A stretch of 34,067 nucleotides of DNA from Gammaproteobacteria bacterium (GCA_016776875.1 JADHSN010000006.1:1-34067); one strand, 5' to 3'. Counted from the first letter of the stretch, positions 7,967 through 16,428 are shown. The notes: generated from the letters alone by a model not told the origin. A program made the numbers and translations.

Positions 7967-8875
7967 ATGCTTTGGATTCCCCTGACCATATCTGCCGCGT
8001 TCTTCCAGAACCTGCGGTCAGCTATTCAGCGCCATCTAAAATCTGAACTGACCGATCTAGGAGCGGCATCAGTTCGTTTCATATATGCCGCCCCGTTTGC
8101 ACTAATATGGCTCGCCGGGATTGCGTGGCTTGGCGAGCTCTCACTCCCTGAGCTGAATACAGCATTCGTAATCTGGGCGCTTGGCGGATCTATAAGTCAA
8201 ATCATCTTCACCATACTGTTAATGTGGCTATTCTCTCTGTCTAACTTTACGGTTGGAACCGCGCTTTCCAAGACCGAGGTGGTACAGGTAGTCCTACTTG
8301 AGGCTGTACTGCTGCACACCGAAATAACGCTCAAGTCGCTACTCGCGATTGTCGTTGCTTTTTTAGGAGTCTTTGTCATGACGCTTGGAAAGTCTCGCTC
8401 ACCAATGACGAGCGTGATTTCTGGCCTCGGTCAGAAAACGACCGTGATTGGCCTTGCCTGCGGCCTCATGCTCGGCCTCTCCTCTGTTCTCTTTAGGGGG
8501 GCAGCGTTATCACTCGAAGACGGCGGCTTACTAATGCGATCTGCCTTTACCCTCGCAGTTGCAACCACTGTTCAAACCCTATTTCTCCTCGCTTGGCTTG
8601 CCATTGCACAGCCTGGTCAACTTAAGAAAACCTCTGCCCAATGGAAAATCTGCGGACTCGTTGGGTTTTCGGGTTGGGCAGCCTCCTTGTGCTGGTTCAT
8701 GGCTTTTACCCTGACCCAAGCTGCCTACGTGCGAGCCTTGGGTCAAATTGAGCTTTTATTTACCTTTATTGCTTCTGTTTTTATATTTCGCGAAAAAGTG
8801 AGCGCAACAGAAATTACCGGTGCGGTGCTACTCATCGGGGCTATTATTGTTCTTGTTCTTGAAAAAGCCGGTTGA
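7967..8875 (+). CDS. EamA-family (drug/metabolite) transporter 3
   Basis: Third DMT exporter, 302 residues, ten hydrophobic segments. Its opening (LWIPLTISAAFFQNLRSAIQ) and the GTALSKTEVVQV segment mark a different subfamily from transporters 1 and 2. It is divergent from transporter 2 across a gap of about 180 bases (from the preferred start of transporter 2) and convergent with the amidotransferase gene, 5 bases between stops. No Shine-Dalgarno is obvious ahead of the ATG, but the start sits immediately before the first membrane segment as expected. Confidence 0.9.
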   Translation: MLWIPLTISAAFFQNLRSAIQRHLKSELTDLGAASVRFIYAAPFALIWLAGIAWLGELSLPELNTAFVIWALGGSISQIIFTILLMWLFSLSNFTVGTALSKTEVVQVVLLEAVLLHTEITLKSLLAIVVAFLGVFVMTLGKSRSPMTSVISGLGQKTTVIGLACGLMLGLSSVLFRGAALSLEDGGLLMRSAFTLAVATTVQTLFLLAWLAIAQPGQLKKTSAQWKICGLVGFSGWAASLCWFMAFTLTQAAYVRALGQIELLFTFIASVFIFREKVSATEITGAVLLIGAIIVLVLEKAG

Positions 8876-8880
8876 TTTGA

Positions 8881-9597
8881 TTAAGTAATCGACTGCGAAA
8901 AAAGATAATCGTCTAAAAAGTGATCTAGCCAGTTTCGGGCGGCGGCAGAATGAACAGCATGACTTGCCAATTGCTGATCTAGCGATTGCGCGCCTTCAAG
9001 TTTTAATTTAGGTTTACCGCGCTCTGACGTACACCATCGATTGATCATTTCACGCGTAATTTCCGGATGAAACTCAATTGCGAAAGCATGGTCAGCGTAT
9101 GAAAATGCCTGGCCATTAAACTGGTTATTTCTCGCAAGATGAACAGCGTCCTGTGGAATCTCGAAAGTTTCAGAGTGCCACTGAAAAAAGTATGTCTCTT
9201 CCTGCAAAAAGTTACCACCCTTTTCAGTTGGCAGAACAGGCCAGTAACCAATCTCAACCACGTTGTCCCCCCGTGGCCCCACTTTGGCGCCCAGCACGCG
9301 CGCCAGTTGCTGTGCGCCAAGGCAAATGCCCAACATAGGCACTCTCTGAGACAAAACTGTTTTTTCTATCCAATTAAGTTCGGCTTTAATTCCCGGATCA
9401 TTATCGTCAGTAGCACTCTGAGGACCGCCAAAGACAATAACCGCCTCATAAGCAGAAAGCTCCCGAGGCAAGGGGTCGCCAATACAAGGGCAAAAGCGAT
9501 CAAGCTCATAACCTCTCGCAATCAGATTTCTGCCCAGAAGACCCGGAGTGGAAACCTCCTGATGAACAACCGTCAAAATGCGATTTTTGGGGCTCAT
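8881..9597 (-). CDS. Class I glutamine amidotransferase domain protein
   Basis: Stand-alone class I (triad) glutamine amidotransferase of 238 residues, similar to the GMP-synthase-like GATase proteins. The nucleophile elbow GICLGAQQLAR places the catalytic cysteine at C92; H177 and E179 in FHPEI complete the triad. The oxyanion-region FGGPQ is at 57-61. No synthetase domain is fused or adjacent, so the ammonia acceptor or gamma-glutamyl substrate is unknown. Some relatives hydrolyse gamma-glutamyl compounds, for example the PuuD/YfdU-like and carbamoyl-type enzymes. The gene is transcribed away from lexA and ends tail-to-tail with transporter 3. Confidence 0.88.
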   Translation of the reverse strand: MSPKNRILTVVHQEVSTPGLLGRNLIARGYELDRFCPCIGDPLPRELSAYEAVIVFGGPQSATDDNDPGIKAELNWIEKTVLSQRVPMLGICLGAQQLARVLGAKVGPRGDNVVEIGYWPVLPTEKGGNFLQEETYFFQWHSETFEIPQDAVHLARNNQFNGQAFSYADHAFAIEFHPEITREMINRWCTSERGKPKLKLEGAQSLDQQLASHAVHSAAARNWLDHFLDDYLFSQSIT

Positions 9598-9671
9598 ATA
9601 AAAGTTTAGTTACGCTCAATTTAGGGGATTAAAAATTTATCATGAATCTTTATCCGCTATTAAAAAAAGAC

Positions 9672-9700
9672 TAGACAGTTACAGATCATAACTGTATATA
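9672..9700 (+). promoter_or_regulatory. Candidate sigma-70 promoter of lexA-imuA-imuB
   Basis: TAGACA at 9672-9677 and TATATA at 9695-9700 are separated by 17 bases. The -10 element lies inside the LexA operator, so bound repressor would block RNA polymerase. The -35 is imperfect against TTGACA. Confidence 0.5.
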
Positions 9701-9709
9701 TAAACAGTA
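9690..9709 (+). promoter_or_regulatory. LexA (SOS) box
   Basis: The site reads CTGT-ATATATAA-ACAG within AACTGTATATATAAACAGTA, nearly identical to the E. coli consensus TACTGT-(AT)4-ACAGTA. It lies 38 bases upstream of the lexA start and overlaps the likely -10 element. This implies LexA autoregulation and SOS induction of imuA and imuB. Confidence 0.93.
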
Positions 9710-9747
9710 CTTAAGATGTTTAATTATTTCAATCCAGCATTAACTGC

Positions 9748-10353
9748 ATGAACACGCCCCTAACCAATCGACAATTACAAGTACTTGAATGCATTCAATC
9801 TTTTGTTGAAGCCACTGGTATGCCGCCCACGCGTGCAGAAATTGCTAAACAGCTAGGATTTCGGTCAGCTAATGCAGCAGAAGATCATCTACGGGCACTC
9901 GCGCGCAAAGGCGCCATTGAACTTCAGTCTGGCGCATCGCGTGGCATTCGACTGCTATCACCGTCCGGCATACCAGTGGTGGGTGAGGTTGCAGCTGGCA
10001 ATCCTATTCTTGCTAGAGAACATATTGAAGATCATTATCCTCTGCCGCCCAAACTGTTTAATCCCAGAGCGCATTACCTCCTGCGTGTACGTGGCATGAG
10101 CATGAAAGATGCGGGAATTCTTAATCGCGACCTGCTAGCCGTACATCGCACTCAAGAAGCAGCCAACGGTCAAATTGTTGTCGCGCGCTTAGAAGATGAG
10201 GTCACTGTAAAAGAATTTCGAAGGCGCGGAAATATAGTAACGCTTACACCCAAGAACCCTGAATTTGAACCTGTTAAAGTGGACTTACGTGAGCAACCTC
10301 TGGTTATTGAGGGTATTGGCGTAGGCGTAATACGAAACGAGCCGATCTCATGA
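9748..10353 (+). CDS. lexA: LexA repressor
   Basis: SOS repressor and self-cleaving serine protease, 201 residues (E. coli 202). The N-terminal winged helix (1-70) contains the [16 protein letters not shown] segment, close to the E. coli protein, which fits the E. coli-type operator just upstream. The cleavage site is A83-G84 (VAAGNP), the catalytic serine S118 (GMSMKD) and lysine K155 (EVTVKEF). Its stop overlaps the imuA start (ATGA), so it heads an SOS operon with imuA and imuB. In Pseudomonas and Xanthomonas such cassettes are usually headed by a divergent second LexA; this one looks canonical. Whether another lexA exists elsewhere in the genome cannot be seen. Confidence 0.96.
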   Translation: MNTPLTNRQLQVLECIQSFVEATGMPPTRAEIAKQLGFRSANAAEDHLRALARKGAIELQSGASRGIRLLSPSGIPVVGEVAAGNPILAREHIEDHYPLPPKLFNPRAHYLLRVRGMSMKDAGILNRDLLAVHRTQEAANGQIVVARLEDEVTVKEFRRRGNIVTLTPKNPEFEPVKVDLREQPLVIEGIGVGVIRNEPIS

Positions 10354-10988
10354 CGCTAGAGTCCTGTCTGCGGCGACAGGATATCTGGCGCAGCAGAAGA
10401 ATATCAAAGTCATCCGATGCGGTTGCGACTGGATTTGAGGCTCTTGACCACCGCTTACCTGGAGGGGGTTGGCCAAAAGGCGCATTGACAGAAATTCTTG
10501 TTGAAAATGTTATTCGTAGCCCACTGTGGTTGATTTTGCCCATGCTGGCAGCGCTGACGACATTGCGATCCTGGCAAGCCTGGATTAATCCACCTGCTCT
10601 ACCCTACCCACCTGGACTAGATCAAAGTGGCATCGATTTATCAAAAACACTTCTTATTGAAACTAAGGATCACGCCGAGATCTTATGGTCCGCTGAGCAA
10701 GCATTGCGTTCAAGAGCATGTAGCGCTGTTATCTGCTGGCCTAGCAAACTAACCCAAACAGAGATGCGTCGGTTACAACTTGCTGCGGAAGGTGGAGACA
10801 CATTAGGCATTTGTTTTCGTAATAAAACCGCTTTACGACAGCACAGCATGGCAACCCTAAGAATGCGATGCTATGAGTTACCCAATGGAATGGAGATTGA
10901 CTTTCTTAAATGCCGAGGTGGGCCATTACATCAAAACATCTCTATACATAGATTAAGAGGTAATACTTCAGTCACTATAAACACATAA
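10350..10988 (+). CDS. imuA: ImuA, SulA/RecA-like translesion accessory protein
   Basis: Mutasome accessory protein of 212 residues, a shortened RecA-like fold found with ImuB. The N-terminal RRQDIWRSR and the [14 protein letters not shown] segment (about 37-50) are hallmark regions; the latter sits where RecA has its Walker A loop but lacks the canonical GKT/GKS. In other bacteria ImuA works with ImuB and the DnaE2 polymerase (ImuC) in damage-induced mutagenesis. The gene overlaps lexA by 4 bases, and its stop shares one base with the imuB start, so expression is translationally coupled and LexA-controlled. Confidence 0.88.
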   Translation: MTLESCLRRQDIWRSRRISKSSDAVATGFEALDHRLPGGGWPKGALTEILVENVIRSPLWLILPMLAALTTLRSWQAWINPPALPYPPGLDQSGIDLSKTLLIETKDHAEILWSAEQALRSRACSAVICWPSKLTQTEMRRLQLAAEGGDTLGICFRNKTALRQHSMATLRMRCYELPNGMEIDFLKCRGGPLHQNISIHRLRGNTSVTINT

Positions 10989-12532
10989 TGGCTCAGTTGT
11001 ATCCACAGAAAAATCCTGGGCGGATTAAAGCCAGGCGTCATCAACTGACGCTCGCTAAAGCCAAATGGCCAGATGCTCCCCCCGCTCCCACTGGGACGCA
11101 AACCAGTCATCTATGGCTAGCCCTTCACCTGCCTTTTCTGCCCTTGGAGGCTTTAGGATGTCAACATAAAAATTGGCCGACCGCAGTCTACACACAAGGT
11201 AACCGAGAACAACAAATTGTTACTGCAAATCCGACCGCTCAAAATAGCGGCATCCATACTAATATGTCCCTCAGTGCAGCGCGAGCGCTCGTTCCGTCTC
11301 TTCAGGCCATACAGCAAAGTATTGAATTAGAAAAAACATATCTTCGCCAGCTCGCTATACAGGCTGGACATTGGACGCCAGACATCACGCTCCTCGAGGA
11401 TGGGCTGTTACTCAATATTGCCGGCAGTATTCGACTTTTTGGTGGAATCCCCTCTTTAGTGGATCAAATCCAAATATGGATTTTTAAAATCGCAATTAAC
11501 CCCTGTATAGCCGTGATGCCAACAGCAGCGAGCGCTATTCTTTGTGGACGATCTGGAGAGACGCTAATTGTTAATTCAAAAAAAGATATTCGTCCCGCTA
11601 TAAACAAGTTGCCATCGACGCACTTAATCACTGATATAAAAGGTCGTCGATTGTTGACGCAAATTGGCGCTCGCACAATAGGCGATCTTCTTCGACTGCC
11701 TCGTGATGGATTGGCGAGGCGTTTTACACCACACTTAATTACTCAACTAGACCAACTCGTGGGAGATGCGCCTGACCCACAAATCATTTTCAAGCCGGCA
11801 TTAAAATTTTCAGAGCAATTCGCTCTGGACGCGGCAGTTAGCAACATGACATTGCTACAACCCCTTGCGTACCAGCTGCTAGAAAAGCTATGCCACTACT
11901 TACATAAAAAGCACGCACAAGCAGAGGAGATGCAGTGGCAACTCACCAATGATCGCGATGAAATTTATAATATTCCAGTATTGTTAACTAAGCCAAATCG
12001 GGAGCTTATCTCGCTGAACGAGCTATCTCGATTAGCGTTTGAAAACACTCAAATCAAAGCGCCTATCACCGCCATCATGCTTCAAGTTAATCGATTTTCA
12101 GTTTTTACACCTAGCAGTAAGGATCTTTTTGAGAATCGGACTAAAAGCGGAGATGAAAGCAACTCTATAGTAGAGAAATTAAGAAACCGCCTTGGTAAAA
12201 ATGCTGTCCATGGCTTAAGAGTTCGGGCAGATCATCGACCCGAAAAAGCATGGGATCGGTGCGATCCTGGACAAATAGGAGCAGCACTGTTTGGCGGTGC
12301 GCGGCCTCTTTGGCTCTTAGAAACACCAAAATCTATTCGTGTGTCTAATGGCCAGCTGTTCTTCGGCAATCAGACATTATCGATTCAACAGTCGCGTGAA
12401 CGTATCTGTAGCGGATGGTGGGATGGCCAAACAGTGAGGCGTGATTATTACTTTGCTGAAACCGCTTCCATAAAATTATGGATATTTCGCGATCTTGATA
12501 GTGGCAGTTGGCATCTGCATGGTATCTTTTAG
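10988..12532 (+). CDS. imuB: ImuB, catalytically degenerate Y-family polymerase homologue
   Basis: 514-residue Y-family polymerase-like hub protein. The first catalytic Asp region of true Y-family enzymes is replaced by LALHLPFLPLEAL (44-56). Where DinB has the SIDE motif, this protein reads LEDGLLLNIAGS (136-147), so at least two of three catalytic acidic residues are missing, as in known ImuB. The C-terminal ARPLWLLETPKSI segment (about 436-448) is typical of ImuB. An N-terminal extension of about 40 mostly basic residues precedes the fold. I could not identify a clear beta-clamp motif of the QLPLW kind. ImuB normally recruits ImuC/DnaE2, but no dnaE2 follows. Sampled stretches of the gene are AT-rich (20-26 G+C per 60 bases). 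Confidence 0.9.
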   Translation: MAQLYPQKNPGRIKARRHQLTLAKAKWPDAPPAPTGTQTSHLWLALHLPFLPLEALGCQHKNWPTAVYTQGNREQQIVTANPTAQNSGIHTNMSLSAARALVPSLQAIQQSIELEKTYLRQLAIQAGHWTPDITLLEDGLLLNIAGSIRLFGGIPSLVDQIQIWIFKIAINPCIAVMPTAASAILCGRSGETLIVNSKKDIRPAINKLPSTHLITDIKGRRLLTQIGARTIGDLLRLPRDGLARRFTPHLITQLDQLVGDAPDPQIIFKPALKFSEQFALDAAVSNMTLLQPLAYQLLEKLCHYLHKKHAQAEEMQWQLTNDRDEIYNIPVLLTKPNRELISLNELSRLAFENTQIKAPITAIMLQVNRFSVFTPSSKDLFENRTKSGDESNSIVEKLRNRLGKNAVHGLRVRADHRPEKAWDRCDPGQIGAALFGGARPLWLLETPKSIRVSNGQLFFGNQTLSIQQSRERICSGWWDGQTVRRDYYFAETASIKLWIFRDLDSGSWHLHGIF

Positions 12533-12577
12533 TATCACTATGTCCCCAACCTATCCGTTAAATAAAGTTTAAACCCT

Positions 12578-13609
12578 GTGTCATTTCATCGAGACATTCT
12601 TCGTCAACAATTTCTGAAAGATGCTAATGCTGAAAATATGCATCTTGATCCTATGCATCAAGATGCTTCATTTCGTCAATATTTTCGACTCAGTGATGAG
12701 CGACATCGACGACTACTAATGGATGCACCTCCGCCACAGGAAGATCTGGGTAAATGGATTGACATCGCCTCTCATCTCACCGCTATCGACCTACGTCCTC
12801 CAAAAGTATTTAACGCAGATCAGGTGAACGGGTTCGCTCTAATTGAAGACTTTGGTGACAACACCTTTACCAAACTCCTTAATGATAATGAAGATCCTGA
12901 AAGTCTTTATGGGCCCGCAATCGATCTTTTAGTCCACCTGCACAAGCATCAGAATGCTGTGGCAATTGACATTCCTCCCTACGATCTTCAAACGTTGATG
13001 ACCGAGGCTAATCTGTTAACCGACTGGTTCTTGCCGGTGCTCAATGATCAAGCTCTGTCGTCGATCTTGAAAGACCAATATACCAATGCATGGTCGGCAA
13101 TCCTGTCTCAACTTCCCTCTCCCGCGGTTTCTCTTGTGCTGCGGGATTTTCATGTCGACAACCTCATGCTGATCCCTGGCGATACCTCAAACCATCAAAT
13201 CGGGTTACTCGATTTTCAAGATGCAAGAATTGGCCCGATAGCCTATGACATTGTTTCTCTTCTTGAAGATGCTCGACGTGACATCGCCGAGCCATTTGCC
13301 TCAAAAATGCTTGAGCGCTATACCGACGCCATGCCGCTCTTGGATATGCAAAATTTTAAACTATGGTACTGCGTACTTGCTGCACAAAGGCATTGCAAGG
13401 TCTTAGGCATCTTTAGTCGACTCGCGATCCGAGATCATAAAACTCAATATCTTGCTCATTTAACGCGCGTCCTACGATTACTTCAGAAAAATCTGGAATT
13501 CCCAGTCCTCGCGCCACTAAAAGAATGGCTGGATCAGGTCATTGGCGATCGGGGAATACCGGCCGAAATAGATTTAGTCCGGATCCGTACGACGCTTGAG
13601 ATATCTTGA
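12578..13609 (+). CDS. AmgK-like aminoglycoside phosphotransferase-family sugar kinase
   Basis: Kinase of the APH fold, 343 residues, closest by eye to AmgK, which phosphorylates the anomeric position of N-acetylmuramate/N-acetylglucosamine in cell-wall recycling. Visible: QDASFRQYFRL near the N-terminus (28-38, in place of the family's DASxRRYxRL), FALIEDFGDNTF (86-97), the catalytic loop LRDFHVDNLM with D190 and N195, and the metal Asp D212 in LLDFQDARIGP. The start is GTG with no good Shine-Dalgarno, 45 bases after imuB. The usual partner murU (nucleotidyltransferase) is not adjacent, so the role in MurNAc salvage is inferred only. Confidence 0.8.
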   Translation: MSFHRDILRQQFLKDANAENMHLDPMHQDASFRQYFRLSDERHRRLLMDAPPPQEDLGKWIDIASHLTAIDLRPPKVFNADQVNGFALIEDFGDNTFTKLLNDNEDPESLYGPAIDLLVHLHKHQNAVAIDIPPYDLQTLMTEANLLTDWFLPVLNDQALSSILKDQYTNAWSAILSQLPSPAVSLVLRDFHVDNLMLIPGDTSNHQIGLLDFQDARIGPIAYDIVSLLEDARRDIAEPFASKMLERYTDAMPLLDMQNFKLWYCVLAAQRHCKVLGIFSRLAIRDHKTQYLAHLTRVLRLLQKNLEFPVLAPLKEWLDQVIGDRGIPAEIDLVRIRTTLEIS

Positions 13610-13643
13610 CCCAATAACAACCCAAAACCCAGCGAGACATAAT

Positions 13644-13982
13644 ATGGAAACAATTTCTTGGTCCGATTTTGAGCGAGTCGAGATTCGCGTGGGCACCATT
13701 ATCACCGCAGAAGTATTTAAAGAGGCAAGAAAACCTGCCTATATACTTCAGGTTGATTTTGGTGACGAAATTGGCATTCTAAAATCTAGCGCTCAGATTA
13801 CCGACCTCTATAAACCTGAAGAACTAAACGGGACGCAAGTCATTGGTGTTGTCAACTTTCCGTCAAAACAAATCGGTCCGATCAAGTCTCAATGTCTTGT
13901 TACCGGCTTTTCGCTCGACCAGGGCGCCGTCGTGCTCGCGAGGCCGGATCGACCCGTTCCCAACGGACTCAAGCTCGCCTGA
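13644..13982 (+). CDS. csaA: CsaA-type tRNA-binding/chaperone protein
   Basis: Small dimeric OB-fold protein of 112 residues, homologous to Bacillus CsaA and to the tRNA-binding domains of MetRS and PheRS. Diagnostic segments: RVEIRVGTIITAE near the start, ARKPAYILQVDFG, SSAQITDLY, VVNFPSKQIGP, and the C-terminal RPVPNGLKL. An upstream in-frame TTG at 13596 would add 16 residues and overlap the kinase gene; the ATG at 13644 gives the normal family length and N-terminus (METISWSDFE). It ends tail-to-tail with the acyl-CoA dehydrogenase gene, 2 bases apart. Confidence 0.93.
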   Translation: METISWSDFERVEIRVGTIITAEVFKEARKPAYILQVDFGDEIGILKSSAQITDLYKPEELNGTQVIGVVNFPSKQIGPIKSQCLVTGFSLDQGAVVLARPDRPVPNGLKLA

Positions 13983-13984
13983 AT

Positions 13985-15778
13985 TTAGGCCACCAGTTCG
14001 TCGAGATCTTCACCGGGTAGGTTCGGCGCACACACCGCCCGACTCAACGCAGTGGACTGCGGGGAAATTTGCCGTGCGTAGTAAAGGCTGCTCAGCATTT
14101 TTGAACGTAAAAAAGTGTCGCTTCCCTCTTGCGCATCAAGCATATTTCTTGCCTCGTGGGCCGCTTTGGCCATCTGCCAGCCGCCCGCAGCAACGCCCCA
14201 AAGCATCAAGTAATTAAAAGAGTCAAAAAACGGTGATCTCGGATTATCTTTTGCAGACTCCAGAATGCTCTGGGTCGCGTCCTCAAGATGAGTAACCGAC
14301 TCTGCCACAGCAAGCGCGATCTCCTGCACAGCGGGGTCGTTCTGCGTGGACGCTAACGATATATCACTGCGAATTTCGCTGATCATTTCGCTAACCATTT
14401 GTCCGCCGTCACGAATCAACTTCCGACCGACCAGATCTGCCGCCTGAATACCCGTCGTCCCCTCGTAAATCGTCGTAATCCGCGCATCTCTGTAGTGTTG
14501 TGCGGCTCCTGTTTCTTCAATGAACCCCATCCCACCATGCACCTGAAGCGCGAGCGCGGTTACCTCATTGCCTACCTCAGAACTCCAGCCTTTGACCACC
14601 GGAGTAAGAACGTCAACACGCTGCTGTCCAAGCAAACGTTGCTTTTGATCAGGATGATTAGTCGCCCGATCTGCGCAGGATGCCGTGTAAAGCGAGAGTG
14701 CTCTCATCGCCTCAATCCGGCTTCTCATGCTCAACATCATACGCTGAACATCAGGATGGTTGGCAATCGGTGACCGGTCACCTGTGGTGTCACCAACAAC
14801 CCTGCCTTGAACCCGATCCCGCGCATAACTCAGTGAGCGTTGATAGGCTCGTTCCGCAACAGCATAACTCTCGATCCCAACGGCATGGCGAGCGCGGTTC
14901 ATCATGATGAACATATACTCGAGCCCACGATTTTCCTCACCTACCAAGTAACCTACTGCGCCGCCATTGTCCCCGTACGATAACACTGCAGTCGGACTGC
15001 CATGAATGCCCAGTTTATGCTCAAGAGATACGCAGTAAACATCATTTCGCTGGCCTGGATTACCATTCGAATCAGGAATAAATTTAGGCACAATAAATAA
15101 AGAAATACCTTTCACGCCCTCAGGCGCATCAGGAGTGCGAGCCAGTACGAGATGAATAATGTTTTCAGCCAAATCATGTTCGCCATACGTAATGTAGATT
15201 TTTTGGCCGCTCAGTAAATAGTGATCTGCGCCCGAAGGCACCGCACGAGTACGGACCGCTGAAAGGTCAGAGCCTGCCTGAGGTTCGGTCAGATTCATCG
15301 TCCCCGTCCACTCACCGGTTACCATTTTGGGCAAGAACCGCGATTTCTGCTCCTCACTCCCTTTGGCTAGGATTGCCTCTGCGGCGGTTTGTGAGAGCAT
15401 CGGACACAGTCCAAATGCCATGTTAGAAGCGTCCCACATCTCCTGAACCGCGCATGCCAGCACCTGAGGAAGCCCTTGGCCACCAAATGACGGATCCAGC
15501 GCAAGACCGGTCCAACCGCCTTCAATAAACTGGGTGTACGCAGCCCTCCATTCAGCAGATGTTGTGACCACTCCCTCATTTACAACGGGCGGCGTCTGAT
15601 CGCCCAAAAAGTTAATAGGCGACAAGACATCCTTCGAAAAACGCGCCGCCTCCTCGAGCACGGCATCAATGAGATCAGGAGACGCATCCTCAAATCCAGG
15701 CCAAGTCGTCAGGTCCTCCTGGTTGGAGAGTTTTAGCGCAAAACGAAGGTCATCAACCGGAGCGGTATATTCTGGCAT
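13985..15778 (-). CDS. Acyl-CoA dehydrogenase, DmdC-like long subfamily
   Basis: FAD-dependent acyl-CoA dehydrogenase of 597 residues, longer than classical enzymes (about 380-400) because of a C-terminal extension, as in DmdC (3-methylmercaptopropionyl-CoA dehydrogenase) and FadE-like relatives. Seen: MNLTEPQAGSDLSAVRT (161-177, flavin/substrate region), LEHKLGIHGSPT (252-263), QVHGGMGFIEE (412-422) and YEGTTGIQ with candidate catalytic base E439. Substrate specificity within this subfamily is broad; a role in DMSP demethylation is possible but no dmdB or dmdD is visible, so ordinary acyl-CoA beta-oxidation is as likely. A single-gene unit, divergent from the GFA-family gene. Confidence 0.88.
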   Translation of the reverse strand: MPEYTAPVDDLRFALKLSNQEDLTTWPGFEDASPDLIDAVLEEAARFSKDVLSPINFLGDQTPPVVNEGVVTTSAEWRAAYTQFIEGGWTGLALDPSFGGQGLPQVLACAVQEMWDASNMAFGLCPMLSQTAAEAILAKGSEEQKSRFLPKMVTGEWTGTMNLTEPQAGSDLSAVRTRAVPSGADHYLLSGQKIYITYGEHDLAENIIHLVLARTPDAPEGVKGISLFIVPKFIPDSNGNPGQRNDVYCVSLEHKLGIHGSPTAVLSYGDNGGAVGYLVGEENRGLEYMFIMMNRARHAVGIESYAVAERAYQRSLSYARDRVQGRVVGDTTGDRSPIANHPDVQRMMLSMRSRIEAMRALSLYTASCADRATNHPDQKQRLLGQQRVDVLTPVVKGWSSEVGNEVTALALQVHGGMGFIEETGAAQHYRDARITTIYEGTTGIQAADLVGRKLIRDGGQMVSEMISEIRSDISLASTQNDPAVQEIALAVAESVTHLEDATQSILESAKDNPRSPFFDSFNYLMLWGVAAGGWQMAKAAHEARNMLDAQEGSDTFLRSKMLSSLYYARQISPQSTALSRAVCAPNLPGEDLDELVA

Positions 15779-15969
15779 TACGTTACTCTTTCTTTATCGA
15801 ACAAAATTAAATGCGGTGGTCGAAACATTGTGATTATAGGTTTGAGCGCGTGAATGAATCAATTTCGAACCCGCCATGAATAAGCGCCATTAACGAGGAA
15901 TTTCGCCTATTTTTCCAAAGAAATTATGGTATTGTCGTTCCAGTTAACAGCCCAATTGAAGGGGGAGAA
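15779..15969. other. Divergent intergenic region
   Basis: 191 bases between the acyl-CoA dehydrogenase gene and the GFA-family gene. It must hold both promoters. I see no open frame with coding character, no strong inverted repeat and no clear operator. A strong GGGGGAG ribosome-binding site at its right end serves the GFA-family gene. Confidence 0.4.
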
Positions 15970-16374
15970 ATGGCACTAAATGGGAGATGTTACTGCGGAG
16001 ACGTCCAATACGAACTCCACGGCGAGCCCCAAGCATCGTTGCAATGCTATTGTCGAGAGTGTCAATACATCAGCGGTGGGAATCCTGCAGCACTAATCAT
16101 TTTCCCAAAAGAAGCTTTTCATTTGACCCAGGGGGAATTGAGCGAATATAGACGCGATGATCTTGACGTGGCAGTCACCCGCTATTTTTGCAGCAACTGC
16201 GGCACTGGGATCGGGTCAGAAACACCTAATCGACCAGGCGCGATGATTATCAAGGTAGGCACACTCGACGACCCGTCAATATTTGCGCCAACGGTAGCAA
16301 TATTTACCTGCGACAAGCAAGACTTTCATCACATTCCTGAAGAAGTCTCAGCTTTCGATAAGCGCCCTGGTTAA
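15970..16374 (+). CDS. GFA-family (CENP-V/glutathione-dependent formaldehyde-activating enzyme-like) zinc protein
   Basis: 134-residue zinc-binding protein. The family cysteines are all present: CYC at 7/9, CYCREC at 26/28/31 and CSNC at 74/77. Members were named after glutathione-dependent formaldehyde activation, but the function of most is unknown, so no specific reaction is assigned. The start has an excellent Shine-Dalgarno. Converges with the ureohydrolase gene, 54 bases apart, without an obvious intrinsic terminator between them. Confidence 0.92.
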   Translation: MALNGRCYCGDVQYELHGEPQASLQCYCRECQYISGGNPAALIIFPKEAFHLTQGELSEYRRDDLDVAVTRYFCSNCGTGIGSETPNRPGAMIIKVGTLDDPSIFAPTVAIFTCDKQDFHHIPEEVSAFDKRPG

Positions 16375-16428
16375 TCGGCTGACGTTAAATTCTTGCGTAT
16401 AAAAAAAGATCCGAACCTTCAACCCAGT

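Noticed and set aside
8871-8893. Weak hairpin between the tail-to-tail transporter 3 and amidotransferase genes
   Set aside because: A 7-bp stem with a G-T pair and no proper T run on the plus strand; too weak to call a terminator.
13596-13643. Extended start for csaA overlapping the kinase gene
   Set aside because: A TTG start would add 16 residues that do not resemble CsaA; the ATG at 13644 gives the usual N-terminus.
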